Under the pieces are notes generated by a model, which saw only the letters and a list, made by a program, of their open reading frames with translations, was not told the DNA's origin and did not search any database. Both the position numbers and the translations under genes were made by a program. Shown here one piece after another: positions 11,356 to 23,070 of a DNA stretch of 64,000 bases. The stretch spans positions 23,038,001 through 23,102,000 of the forward strand of contig CATOUR010000007.1 in NCBI GenBank assembly GCA_951848785.1, in the 5' to 3' direction. Each line of letters begins with the position of its first letter. Position 1 is the stretch's first letter. Origin of the DNA: Callosobruchus maculatus (Eukaryota > Arthropoda > Insecta > Coleoptera > Chrysomelidae).

Positions 11356-11731
11356 CAGTGCTGCCGTTTTAGTACATTTGTACTATTTCTAGCACATTTT
11401 CGACGGCAAAGTACAAAAGTGCATTAAGGCTTAATTCTAGTACAATTTCAGTTTTCAAAAAATGGACCAAAAATCAATATTTGACTATAGCGGTCGTAAA
11501 ATTGTCATTTCATACGTTGGAGCTTCTCAAATGGATGTATAATGCAAGCAATTGTATGGTTGCAGAGGTTGAACAGCTTTTTTTTGCTCTTCAGGAAATT
11601 ATAGTGCGTTCATGTGGGAATGTGGCTCAATATCCAGCTCATAATGAGACTCCCGGTTTTAAGTACAATCTAGCACATTTTATTGCTTTCATTCAGTACC
11701 TACATGTCTGAAACGCACCACAGCAGTACTG
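11356..11731. mobile_element. Possible hAT-type MITE
   Basis: The left end CAGTGCTGCCG (11356) and right end CAGCAGTACTG (ending 11731) are inverted copies with two mismatches, and CAGTG is a usual hAT terminus. The 8 bases outside (tttcacac left, attcatac right) agree at six of eight positions, consistent with an aged 8-bp duplication. An open frame of 76 codons at 11481-11711 lies inside; it resembles no family I know and is probably chance. Confidence 0.4.
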
Positions 11732-11999
11732 ATTCATACATCGAGAAGTGCTTTGTATTTGACAAGCTAAAGCAAAAAAGAAAGTTTCATTGTCGCTGAA
11801 AGGCCGTTTTTTCTTATCTTCATTTACCTATTGTTGTGTGAAACTCGTGCTATAATAGATCATACTTTGAGAGCAATTATCAACAAAGCAATGACTCGTC
11901 TTCTTTGGGTACCATACAATTTGCAGCGTATCAGTGGTTATCTCCTCTCGTGGACGACGATGTGTAGAATGCCGCCTTCTCCTCTTCCCGCTATTGTTG

Positions 12000-12985
12000 A
12001 GATGTAGTTCACGTGACACCAGTTTGTGATATCTCGGAGCTATGAGCGTTGCTTGTGACCTGGACCTCTCGTTCCTTCAATTTTACCCTTTTAAACCTCT
12101 TTCAATAGCCTATATGTAATTGAGGCCTCTAAGTAGTGTTCACTAAACATCGGTGTGCAATCGATAGTCCGATAGGCCTATCGATGTTTTCTGCGGCGTA
12201 AGATTGCACAGAGTTCCCTCAGCTTCATGAATGAATCCAGCCGGTATCGTTATTTCTTTAAGTTTTTCTCTCAAACTGTGTATTTGTTGATTGAGAACAT
12301 GTACACGAAAACAACTAAAAGGTAATACCACTGAACCCATGTAACACTGCGGAAAAGGAAACAGAAAGTGCGTGGACATATTTAGGCAACGCAACTTTTC
12401 CTTCATAAAAATATGTACATTCAATGAACATTTGCGAACAAGATTTCATTCACATTCCAGTTCAAACGTTCGTTAAAATAATGTCTATAATTTTTTATAA
12501 GTATTATGTACAACTTCTGTATAAAAACAATTATATCAATAAATGTATATGTTTTGTATGTTACTATAAAGGAATCTTTTATCTCAAACTTTACGTCAAA
12601 ATGCATTCATTATAAAGTTATATAAATATAACTTGCCGAAGCAATTGCCAAAGAAACAAAATGAAATTATAACCGACCAAAACAAACACAATCTGTGCAA
12701 CTGCAACCTATCCGGAAACATCGATGTTTGCACATCATCAGCCCAGCCGTTGTTTTTGGATACTATCGATAGACTATCGATAGCCGATAGTCGATGTGTA
12801 GTGAACAATACCTCTAAGCATGTGACCTAACTAAGCTACTTTGCGTTTCTTATGGTCTCCAGTAATTCTATTTGGGTGGAGGTTCTATTCAATACATTCG
12901 GGTCCATAATATGGTCTGTCCATGAGATTGTCAAAAGCCGACGAAAGTTCCACATTTCAAGGGCTTTAATTCTATTCATTGCAAT
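12000..12985 (-). pseudogene. RTE-like retrotransposon C-terminal fragment, split by a hAT MITE
   Basis: Minus strand, 12985 to 12811: INRIKALEMWNFRRLLTISWTDHI-like residues, readable as MNRIKALEMWNFRRLL then ISWTDHIMDPNVLNR and ELLETIRNAK. After the 12134-12810 insertion, 12133 to about 12030 reads KGKIEGTRGPGHKQRS then LRDITNW. This order (RIxALEMWxxRRxL, xISWxDH, GKIEGxRGxGxxxxSWLRxxxxW) is the C-terminal signature of RTE-type endonuclease-reverse transcriptases of insects. The palm and endonuclease are missing. Related fragments in this window lie at 26110-26315, 31440-33415 and 56960-57315. Confidence 0.55.
12134..12810. mobile_element. hAT MITE with perfect 8-bp target-site duplication
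   Basis: CCTCTAAG at 12126-12133 is repeated exactly at 12811-12818. Between them the ends are TAGTGTTCACTAAACATCG and, inverted, TATTGTTCACTACACATCG, matching at 17 of 19 positions. An 8-bp duplication with such ends is diagnostic of hAT transposition. Subterminal cgatag/ctatcgat motifs cluster at 12160-12190 and 12765-12795 and could be transposase-binding sites. No transposase is encoded; the small frames inside are AT-rich and unconvincing. The insertion splits an RTE-like relic. Confidence 0.85.
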
Positions 12986-13770
12986 AATTACACATGAACA
13001 ATTCAAGTAGAAGTGCGGTTATTTCTGTGCTTTCGTAAGCAACAACTACAAAAAGAGGAACAAGAACAACAAAAACAACAATGAAATGTCATACGAACCT
13101 TCTGCAATCCCTCCCAACTTGACAAATTTGAATTCCTATGTATCTTCTTACTTAACCCTGCTTACTATTATGGTGAACTTTCGGAAAAGTAGAGCCAAAC
13201 TTTGCCTGTGCCCCTAGTATACAAAAATAAAAAAAAAAACTCTTCGTAGTGACGGTTTTGTGAGTCTTCGCAAGAAGGAATCGAGAGGATATACGTACAA
13301 CAATTAAAGGAAAGTGTATCTGGAAACACGTTCCGGAAAAACGGTTGATAGCATTCCTGGATGCGTGAAGGGAGAGAAGAAAATTCCCTGGAAAATTGCC
13401 TGTCTCGATGTGGGCCTGGTTAATTAGAGTAGATCGCTTTGCAGCCGTTACATGGCTCGTGAAGCCTTATGGCTGCAGGAAACCGAATGGATATATGGAT
13501 ACGTGAGCGGATTTTTTCCGACAGGAAAAAGGTTACTGCAGGGAATGTACGAAAGCTCTTATCAAGTTCGCGAGCTTAGGATAATACTGGAATACTAATT
13601 TGCCTAGACGTCGTCCTTTAACTGCAGCGTAACATTGCTAATTGTTTTGATAGGTTAAGAAAAAATGCCGTCAAGTGGAACTTGGAATTCCTCTATTGCT
13701 ACATCCCTACAAAGCAGACAATCGTCAAGGACTGTTGAAATATCAAAAAACAAAGCTTGAGCGATTTTGT
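12986..13770. other. Unique, relatively GC-rich stretch without a gene
   Basis: From about 13250 to 13620 the base composition is less AT-rich than the surroundings and no repeat family matches. No long open frame is present on either strand. It could be old single-copy DNA, including possible conserved regulatory DNA. The sequence alone cannot decide. Confidence 0.35.
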
Positions 13771-13779
13771 AATTTTCCG

Positions 13780-14307
13780 TTTTTGGTTGATTTCCCCTCC
13801 GTCACTGGCAAGAACTCCAGAAATAGTATAGTGTTACCATTTCCCCCAAGATAGTAATACGGTGTTAAAATCTCATCACAATTAAGTTGGTAGTTTCCAA
13901 GTTCCACGTTATGTATATGTATCAAATTCACAAGATATCACCTGAGTCAATTTTTTTCAGCGCAAGTCAATTTTTTCATCGGAATATAGAGCATTTTATA
14001 TAGATACAGTAAATGTCTGATTTTTTAAACCCCCCACTTGCTCTGCCACCCTGATTTCACCCCCTACAAAAAAAAAATGGAGAATGATCAAGAACCCCTA
14101 AAGCGCCTAAAACAAATTTTGGAGGGGTTCTAATAATTTTTTGTTTTTTTTACCAATCGTTAATGCACATATAAACCGTCGCAAATAAATAACATGGATT
14201 TTCGTTATATAGATAATATGATAGAACGCTAAAAAAGCGTATTATTTCAAAATGAACAATTTTCGCGATCAGAATACTCCCCTATTCCCCTATCGGTTTG
14301 GAAAGTA
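13780..14307. repeat. Family A repeat, copy A2 (partial)
   Basis: The body matches other copies: cccctccgtcactggcaag (13794), a C-rich then A-rich tract at about 14028-14078, gatcaagaacccctaaa (about 14087), and the terminal block with aaaaagcgtattat (14232). It ends at a degenerate sub-terminal motif, gtttggaaagta (14296-14307). The palindrome-bearing end is missing. Confidence 0.6.
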
Positions 14308-14710
14308 AAATGTGGAAAACGATGAGGAACCTCGCCAAAAACGAGCTGTTTATTAAAGGTACATTAATGTTCAATTGAGACTTTGTATGTAATAGGATAT
14401 CGGAACAGTGCGACATGCCTAGGCATAGCTGCCCGTCTTGCTATAGCACTCTCCCAATTAGAATTAGAATCAATTCAATAACTTTCAGTTTACACAATAC
14501 AGAATGATGTGAAGCAATACTCGTACGTATACATCAGAAAATTCTAAATCCTTTGGTTTCTGTAATACGCAAGGTAATATCTGGATGGACCTAAAAACAG
14601 TATTATACCGCTAGGTCTTTCTTTCACAAGTCAATTAAACTATCAGGAATACAACAAATTTTCAATTTTACAGCCCATCACCCCCCACACCCCAATTTTG
14701 CCCCCACCAA

Positions 14711-16101
14711 AAAAATGGAGTCAAGTTGATTGACTCAGTACTTCCCACATATTACTGTGATATCACTTTATTATTTTCCCATAGCATGAAGCTTTAGTCC
14801 GAGATCCCCTTGCAACCAAATCATCGGCAGCCTCTCCCCCCCTAAAATTGTCTTATGCCGCTAGGTCTTTCCTTCAGAGATCAATGGACAGCCTAAAACA
14901 TCTAAAAACCAAGTTTGAGTTGTTTTCATACTTTTAGTTTTTTGTTTATTGCTATATACGCTGCCACTGACACGATTTTTAACAAACAAACGCGTTTTCC
15001 ATCCTCACCACGGTAATAGTACTGAGTCAAAATTTAATTAGAATTAATTTAATAGTGTCCACGTTACAAAATACAAAAAGATCTAAAGTAATAAATACTC
15101 GCATGTATACAGAAAATTCTAAGTCCCTTAGTTTCCGTAATAGGCTAGGCAATGTTCGGATGGACCTAAAAAGTTGATTTATGTCGCTAGGTCTTTCTTC
15201 ACAGGCTAGTGGACAGCCTATTATGAATACAAGAAATTTCTCAGTTTTTCAACCCCCCACTCCCAATCACCCCAATTTCACCCCCACCAAAAAAAAACGC
15301 AAAAATGATCAGGCACCTCTAAAACTCTTAAAAACGAAGTTTAAGCTGTCTTTATATTTTTAGTTTTTTTATTATTTCTGCGCCGCCACTGACACGATTT
15401 ATAAAAACCATACGCGTTTTCCATCCACGCCACGGTAGTAATACTGTGTCAAAATTTCATTGACATGAATCCAACAGTTTCCTTGTAACACAATATAGAA
15501 GGATCTAAAGCAATACTCTCGTATGTTTACACCAGAAAAAATTCTAAGTCCTTTGGTTTCTGTAATAAGCAAGGCAATGTTCGGATGGACCTAAAAAAGT
15601 TATTTATGTTGCTAGGTCTTCGTTCATGGGTCAGTGGACAGTCTATTATGAAAGCAACAAATTTTTCAATTTTACAACCCCCCACCCCCCAACCATCCCA
15701 ATTTCACCCCCACCCAAAAAAAAGTAAAAAATGATCAGGAACCCCTAAAACGCCTAAAAACGAAGTTTAAGCAATATTTAATTTTTTTTGTTTTTTGCTA
15801 ATTACTCCGCCGCCCATGCACCGATTTTCAAAATTATAGGAACATTACCTACTACGACCCCACAACATATCGCTGCCCAGATTTCATCACAATCCATGCA
15901 GCGGTTGCTGAGATTATGAGGCTAGAAAAAAGCGACAGACAGACAGACAGACCGACAGACAGACAGACAGACAGACCGACGGAAATGAGTGACGTGGATT
16001 TTCGTTATGTAGACATCATAAAACGCCCAAAAAGCGTATTATCTCAAAATCGAAAATATTCGCGATCACAATACTCCCCTCACCTATCGGTGTGGGAAGT
16101 A
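14711..16101. repeat. Family A repeat, copy A3 (both ends present)
   Basis: One end has the palindrome GAGTCAA-GTTGA-TTGACTC (14718-14736) followed by TACTTCCCACAt (14739-14750). The other end has GTGTGGGAAGTA (16090-16101), the inverted match. Between them lie internal units repeating about every 400-430 bp, marked by the phrase aaaacgaagtttaag or close variants near 14925, 15330 and 15760. Each unit ends in a C-rich tract followed by an A-rich tract. Near 15934-15980 is a CAGACAGA/CCGACAGA microsatellite. Length is about 1.4 kb and no protein is encoded. This is the clearest complete small copy of the family. Confidence 0.75.
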
Positions 16102-16420
16102 AAAGTAGAAAATGACCCCTAAATCATCTAAAAACGAAATTTGAGGAATATTTTGAAATTCTTTGTTTCACGCTAATTAGGTACCCCCTTCAAAATTATA
16201 CCAGCATTGCTTAATACGACCCCACAGTATAGCGTTACCCAAATTTCATAACAATCCACGCTGCGGTTACAGAGAGAAATCTAGAAATACGCCAACAGGC
16301 AGAGAAATGGACAGACCGACGGGAATGAGTGATGTGGATTTGTATTATGTAGATATCACAACACGCTCAAAAAGCGTGTCATCTCAAAATCGAAAAATTT
16401 TGCTATCACAATACTTAGCA
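16102..16420. repeat. Extra family A terminal segment adjoining A3
   Basis: Immediately after the GTGTGGGAAGTA end of A3 the sequence restarts with gaaaatgacccctaaatc, then repeats the tail block in order: tacgaccccacagtatagcg, a short CAGGCAG/GACAGACCGAC tract, gatgtggattt and aaaagcgtgtcatctc. It stops before a second GTGTGGGAAGTA. This looks like a tandem, partial extra tail unit of the same family. Confidence 0.6.
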
Positions 16421-16429
16421 AATTCGAGT

Positions 16430-17097
16430 TTCAAGAGAACATTCGTTTAATGACCGAAAGTCGAGACACAGACTGCCGTTCTAACAGGATCCGTACAAAT
16501 CCATCAACTTTGGCTTCAAGCGTCTACAAAAGTAGCTTCAATGAATCGTTTCCTCAATTTACCCACGCAGTCTACCACTCGGACCTCCCATAATAATGAT
16601 GGAATTCTGTCTACGCAAATCGTGTTTCAATTCCAGCCTCAATTAAGGCTGTAATGAATCCACATTTGAGCGCGCACAGAGCTGAACAGCTTAATCACAA
16701 GGAAACCCCATTCTGTACACGTTTAATCTCTTAAAAACAGGCCTTTATCCAGCCCTGCACTCATTAACAAAAGCTTTTTTTAATGACCACCCCACCCCGC
16801 GGCTAAGAAATTGCGGTAATTACAACGTACTTACTCTACTTCCATCCGCTTCCGGTTTCGCAGTAGCGCTATCTGTGGTCGGGCACTAACTAAAAAAGGT
16901 ACCTGGCTCTAAACCCATCTGGGCGAAACGAGAAGACCATGATAATGATGAGAGTTCTCGCGGAAATCCTCTGTTTTTAATGCCTCTACTTGGAATTTCC
17001 CTATAAAGTAAAGGTGCATGTGGGCTGCTATCTCCAACTCGAGAACTGGTGTACAGTTTGACCACAAAAATCGTCGATACGCAACTAAACAGCGAGG
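16430..17097. other. Unique GC-richer sequence, no gene seen
   Basis: The composition is clearly less AT-rich than the flanks. No repeat family, TIR or long open frame was seen. It sits between family A copy A3 and a hAT MITE and may be old single-copy DNA. Confidence 0.35.
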
Positions 17098-17105
17098 ATC
17101 ATAAC

Positions 17106-17930
17106 CAGAGCTGAAACTTTAACGATGTTTCAAATCTTTGTTTGATATAAACTATTTTATTTAAAAATCTCTTCCCAGCCTAGTGATTTATGATTTAAAT
17201 ATTTTTCGACAAAGAGATTTGACAAAAAGGCTTAAAATAATTTGCTATGCGGCATAAATGATTTTAAATCATTTTTTGATTTAAAATCATTTGCTAATTA
17301 TTTAAAATATGATTTAAATCTGTTTACGATTTGAAATCATTTCACTGGGTAGGTAGTAGGTACTTACTTACTTCGTACTTAGTTAGTTACCGATCTGTTA
17401 CATGTTACCTCAATGGTACCTGACTTATATTTTTTATAAAAATAGTGTTACTTTTGTTTTTGTTTATACGTTGAGAGTTTCATTTCGCCATAACTTGTTT
17501 GTAGAATAATGTTTTGATGTAGACGCTTCCAGTTTTAATTTATTTTCAAGCTTGTGTAGCAGGAGTAGTAGGGAATGGTGTTTTTATTTATACGTTGAGA
17601 GTTTCATTTCGCCATAACTTGTTTGTAAAATAATGTTTTGATATAAATTCTTCCAGTTTTAATTTATTCTCAAGCTTGTGTAGCAGGGGTAGTAGAGAAT
17701 GGTGTTTGTGAAAGGCGTTTGAATCATCAAAATAATTTGCAATCCCAAAGCGATTTAAATCATAAAAAAGGATTTAAACCAAGTCAGAAATGGTTAAAAG
17801 CATATTATGATTCTTGATTTAAATCAAATTCTCTCCTCTAAAGGATTTAAAATTTAAATAATTTTTTGAAATTATAGTGATTTGTGACTTATGATTTAAA
17901 TCTTTTTGAAAAGGATTTGTTTCAGCTCTG
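17106..17930. mobile_element. hAT MITE with perfect 8-bp target-site duplication
   Basis: The ends CAGAGCTGAAAC (17106) and GTTTCAGCTCTG (ending 17930) are a perfect 12-bp inverted pair. ATCATAAC flanks both sides exactly (17098-17105 and 17931-17938). CAGAG ends and an 8-bp duplication identify a hAT-superfamily element. The interior is AT-rich, full of short gatttaaatc-type motifs, and contains a tandem duplication listed separately. There is no transposase. Confidence 0.88.
17460..17707. repeat. Two tandem copies of a 124-bp unit inside the hAT MITE
   Basis: The block beginning tatacgttgagagtttcat at 17465 recurs at 17589, a period of 124 bp. Both copies end in agcttgtgtagcaggrgtag followed by gagaatggtgttt or a close variant. 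The copies differ at only a few positions, so the duplication happened inside the MITE. Confidence 0.8.
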
Positions 17931-18005
17931 ATCATAACAGAGTCCATGACTTGCACATCTACCAGCACTAAGTTATATTCTTCCGTCAATTAAGTCAAGT
18001 TGGTT

Positions 18006-19205
18006 GTCAAGTTGATTGACCTAATACTTCCCGCACATAACGGGGATGTCATTTTATTATTATCCCAGAGCACGAAGCTACAGTCTAACACAAAAATTCT
18101 TGCATGTCTCTCGGTAGGAACTAGAACGACACAGTTTTTATTCCGTAGTCTTCAACAGATATCTTAATCGCCTGGCATGCAGATTTCCTGATATTAAAAA
18201 GCATATTATATTACCAGCATCAATCTTTAACGGTCAATGAAATTTTGCGGGGTTCGCCAAATATCCTATCTGAGACCACATTCTACCTTGACCCATTTTA
18301 ACCTATAAGGAACCTAGGAACCCAAAAACAGAGTTTGAACGGCATTTATATTATAGTTTATTTAAATTTGGTTTCACAACAACAGACTTTATCAATCTCT
18401 ATCACGGCCCATGGTACGGTTTAGAAATTTCATTGCTAACGGTTGAGTGATGAGCTACATACACTGCAGAATTATCTACAACAATGTAATTTAAAAAAAT
18501 ATGTTTTTAAACAGCAAGGCAGCATTCGGATTTAGCTGATGAATACAACAATTTTTTCACTTACAACCCCCCCCCTCACCCTCAAATTAGCCCCTATAAA
18601 ACAATCTGGGACCTACAAATCGCCTAAAAGTTTGAGTTGTTTTTATGTTTTAGGTGTTTGAACTATCGCAGCGCCGCCACTGACATGATTTATAAAAACC
18701 ATACGAATTTTCCGTCCGAATAGCAACGGTAATAAATACTGTGTCAAAGTTTCATTCAGTTTAATAATTACCAGGTTACATCGTACAAAATGATCTGAGG
18801 CAATACTCGTACGGATACATCAGAAAATCCCTTGGTTTAAGTAATATGCAAAGCAATGTTCGGATGAACCTAGAAACGTGTATCAAGCTGCTTAGTCTGT
18901 ATTTTACAGGTCAATGGATAGACTATTGTGAATACAACATATTCAAGTTTTACAAAAAGTAAAAAGTGATCAGGAACCCCTAAAACGCATAAAAACGAAG
19001 ATTGGGGGATATTTGATGTCTTTGTATTTTGCTAATTGCTCCACCGCCCATGCACCGATTTCCAAAATTATAGCAGTACTACCACATTCCACGCAGCGGT
19101 TGCTGAAACTGTGAGCTTTAAAAACGCCGACAAAAAGCGTATTATCTCAAAATCGAAAAAATTCGTGATCGCAATACTTCCCTTACCTATAGCGTAAGTC
19201 AAAAT
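18006..19205. repeat. Family A repeat, copy A4 (degenerate)
   Basis: It starts with the palindrome GTCAA-GTTGA-TTGAC (18006-18020) and TACTTCCCGCAC (18025-18036). Typical internal phrases follow: cgccgccactgacatg near 18673, caatgttcggatgaacc near 18854, and gatcaggaacccctaaaacg near 18969. It ends with aaaaagcgtattatctcaaa (19132) and a damaged terminus near 19205. Parts of the C-rich tract and internal units are deleted. Confidence 0.6.
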
Positions 19206-19579
19206 CACACACCTCATATCCATGATTGTCGTAGTAACATCGGTTCCAGTCACAGATTTCTAAGAAGTACAAAATAACTAAATCTGACTGGCTTAAGGGA
19301 CCTGGGTACACACATTTAGACATATGTATTGGCCATGTAAAACACGGATTCCCATTTCGAACGGAACTAACTTGTTTTTCAAACTACATAGGTACACAGT
19401 ATTTTAGAAGGTGACAGTTAAGACCTTAGTAGATGACATCTCAGAGCAATTTTTTCAAAAAAGTATTTTTAGTGTGCAAAAAAAAACTCGTAATGCAAAA
19501 TCATACATTCTTCAAATGTCTGTAATTTAACAACCAAACACGACATCAAAACAGGGCCACAGAAGTGACATAGCGCAAG
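19206..19579. other. Unassigned sequence
   Basis: No gene or repeat recognised. Short stretch between family A copies. Confidence 0.35.
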
Positions 19580-19795
19580 CTTTCTTATATGTGGAAAACG
19601 ACTATGGACCTCCAAAAATCACCTAAAGACGAAGTTTGAGCTATTTTTATATTTTTAGTTTTCTGATTATTGCTGCGCCGTCACTAAAAGCCATACGCGT
19701 TTCCCGTTGTCAATACGATAATAATATTGTATCAAATCAATGCAATATTATCCACGCTACACAATACAGAACGATCTAAAGCAATACTTGTTTGT
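19580..19795. repeat. Family A repeat fragment, copy A5
   Basis: One internal unit only: cacctaaagacgaagtttga (about 19620), attgctgcgccgtcact (about 19668), acgcgtttcccg (about 19695) and gaacgatctaaagcaatac (about 19769). Neither terminus is present. Confidence 0.55.
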
Positions 19796-20109
19796 CAAAT
19801 AACCTGTCAAAATTTGAGTTCTGATATGAAAAATGTGGAAAGTTACGGGAATGATTCATTGTGACCAGCTTTAGGAGTGTACAAACATCGTGCCCACGAG
19901 TGTTAGTAAAGACAGCGCAGCAGATGTAGAATATGAAGATAAGATAAGATAACAACACCAAATACATCATGTATGTCCCTTGGTAGATGCCCGTACACAA
20001 GTGTTGTTTGACACAAGGTTATACCTTAAACCGACGATAGCCTATTATATTTCCCCTGCATAAATATTTGTATACAGCAAATAAAGCTAAAGCTAGAAAA
20101 CATTTTGTG

Positions 20110-21352
20110 TGTATATTTTACGGTTAAAGTGTTTACTTTAATAGTTTATATACTACCCAGCTAGTATATAAACCATCCAAATGTCTCGTTATTTTAAAAG
20201 AAAATTATATTTCTCCTAAAATAGCTATGAATATAGGTTGGTTTGTATACTATCCAGCTAGTTTATAAACTATACAAGATATGCCGCTAAAGTATTATAC
20301 CACAAAGATATCACCCATATTAACAAATGTTTCTGGTTAGTTTACAAACTATCCACATCATTTGGATAAAGTATGCACCTAATATCTCTAGTACTACATA
20401 ATATCCAACTCGTTGGTTAGTATGTAAACTAACCAATCCTCTTTGGTTACTTTAATTTAAAAAAACAATTTTTAATCAAAAGTAAAGTTTATTCATAGAT
20501 ACAACATACAATTGCTATAATTACATAAAAATAAGACAAACGGAAATACTATTTGTGTAACAAAATATTCATATAAAATAAACCTCTAGACCCTGGGCAG
20601 CTTTAATGGCATCATAGGTTTTACTCAAGCGTGAAACAATCTTTCCAGATCTTTTATATTAGATTACATAAGATGATTCGATTCTCTGTAAATCATAAGT
20701 ATTCATTTCATGATAATCAATCTTGTTATTAGTGTTAGGTCCTTGTTCGCGTATTCTCTTTATGTTGTAGAAGTACATTATAATCACTGTTGTTCATTAA
20801 TTTTGAATTTTGGTACTTTTTCTCGTAACATTCTAATAGTAACTTTCCAAACTGCTGTTGCTGATCCATTTTTGGTAACTAGATACCTGTTCCTAAATAA
20901 ACTTTACAAGGTACGACAGTAAACAATACCAATACGTCACACTTGCACTTGCCATAGACATAACCTCACTTTTCTGTTAAACTGGCCAAAGAAAATTAGT
21001 TAGTTTACATACTAACCAAAGAGGATTGGTTAGTTTACATACTAACCAACGAGTTGGTTATTATGTATTACTAGAGATATTAGGTTCATACCTTATCCAA
21101 ATGATGTGGATAGTTTGTAAAATGACCAGAAACACTGGTTAATATGTGTGACATCTTTGTGGTATATACTTTAGCGGCATATCCTGTATAGTTTATAAAC
21201 TAGCTGGCTAGTATACAAACCAACCAATATTCATAGCTATTTTAGTAGAGATATGAGTTTCCATCAAAATAACGAGACATTTGGATAGTTTGTATACTAT
21301 CCAGCTAGTATATAAACTATCAAAGTAAACACTTTAGCCGTAACATATACAT
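20110..21352. mobile_element. Foldback element built of nested palindromes
   Basis: The left arm (20110 to about 20455) and right arm (about 20990 to 21352) are inverted copies over roughly 340 bp. They start tgtatattttacggttaaag and, inverted, tgtatatgttacggctaaag. Each arm is itself made of small palindromes, such as GTTTATATACTA / TAGTATATAAAC with a 6-nt loop at 20144-20173, and GGTTAGT / ACTAACC units near 20414-20434 and 21033-21053. The middle, about 530 bp, is AT-rich with no convincing gene. No clear target-site duplication was found, so the superfamily is unknown. Confidence 0.75.
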
Positions 21353-22625
21353 GAGAATAATGATCGCTTCTACAATCTACTCCCAAGAAATGGATATTAC
21401 GTATCAACCAGATACAGAGACTAGAGAATAACCGTTGGTAAGTTAACGCAAAATAACTTATCCAAACAATTTAACTGAATGAGCCTTTTTCTATTATCCA
21501 TCCGCTGCGCCGTTTTTATACAGCATATCAAATCTAAGTTGTCAAAAAATAAACATCTTGATGGAAAACTTCCATTTTCAGGACGCTCCTTACAGTATTT
21601 ACACATCACTTTTTTATCGCTCGACATAAGGGTCCGGATATTTCCGAGAAATTCCGGTCTCTCCAGCTCCTCACCTTTCGAACTGCAGATAATCTGACAG
21701 AGATGGGCTTATCTCGGATTATCCTCTCTGGACTCCGATGAAGCAAAAAGGATTTCCGTCCTACCTTCTTTTCGCAACTAGGAGTGTATTTTGAAGTACG
21801 ATCAGATTTTGTTATCGAACTTTGTGAAAAAGGTACCTACATGATATCGTGTATCGGGTATAAATAACTATAAAGCACAGATCTTCCCCGTTTGACTTGT
21901 TTCCTGCATGTAAATTCACTATACCTTGACAAATTCATGGATAGGTGTTTTCTATACTTCAAATTCACCATAAATACTGTATGAGTATACTGCACCTTAC
22001 CTATTCCTGAAAAATGAAATATTTTTTAAGAACTTGTAGGTAACTAACTACTAAAGGATGTAAATTTGACAAATCAAGATTGAATCTTACCCTGAGGTTG
22101 TATTTCTGATTCATCGTGCTTTACTAGTTAACTATTAAAACCACTTATATAGAAAAAAACTTTTTATTGTCGTTTCAGTCACCTCTGTAGCCTTTATCAA
22201 AATGCAAAGTGGACGATGAAAAGTTAGCTTGGAATAAGTTATATTGAATGACATGTTCCAGGAAGCGCATTTTGCCTTTGTGAGTACCAATTTCTTAACT
22301 AAGTATGTATTTTCTGAAATCATATATAACGCAGGTTGTTGCATTCACATAATTTAGTAAGTCTAAAGTGACAGTCGATTTAAATACCAACAGAGTTGAG
22401 ACCCTTTGAAAGATTCTCATGACTCATCATATTGAAGGCTTGCTCGGGTCAAAATACAGTGAAAAATGCACAACAACCAGAGGAAACTAAACTCTTAGGA
22501 GTCAATGGGTAAAAATAAAAATGTGGGCTGCATGAGTCACGGGAATGAGACTTGCAAATACATACATCTGCAAATTTTGCAATCCATAATATCAGAGACA
22601 TCGTCAGTGGGAGCTCGGTCACTCA
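21353..22625. other. Unassigned sequence
   Basis: No supported gene. A short frame on the minus strand (21627-21421) contains CKYCKERP but has no further support and probably arises by chance. No repeat arms seen. Confidence 0.4.
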
Positions 22626-22629
22626 ATTT

Positions 22630-23070
22630 TACTTAAAAAAGCATATGGTATCATTTTTGGGAACATAAGGGAACACCGCTAATAATTTTTGCGTTCAAAA
22701 AAGAATAATCAGGACCGCCTACGAAGCCTGTAACATTGTGCCCCACTGTTCCAAAGATTAAGAGTAGTAACAGATTACTCTATTTATCTATACACAATTT
22801 GCTGTTTTTCTTATAAAAATCAAAATAAATTTCAAATAAACTATGACACAACTGAAAATAATAACATGACAACAAGAAACAAACATAAATTTATCGTCTC
22901 CAGCAAGACCAATTTTTATGAGTATAATCAACGTTACATGACAATGTGTGTCAAACTCTATAATAATATTGCCTGATGAAGTAAATACTAGAGGGATATA
23001 ATAGGTTCAAAAATAAAATAAAAAACGTTTTCACTCAACATCCATTTCATTCAGTAAACCAGTTTTTTTA
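22630..23070 (+). pseudogene. CR1/Jockey-like RT, C-terminal fragment
   Basis: The plus strand reads AYGIIFWEH (about 22640), then, after a short gap, KRIIRTAYEACNIVPHC (22699-22749), VVTDYSIYLYTI (about 22766), and, after a frameshift, MTTRNKHKFIVSSKTNFYEYN (22866 onward) and CVKLYNNIA at a TGA. This is the usual C-terminal series of CR1/Jockey-type RTs: SYGIxFWG, LQKRxIRxxxxxxxxxSCRPLF, HxxNTRN, GxxLYNxLP. The 5' part of RT is absent. The 3' end is near 23070. Confidence 0.55.

Noticed and set aside
12421..12830. Overlapping short frames on both strands
   Set aside because: They lie inside the hAT MITE, are AT-rich and show no motif.
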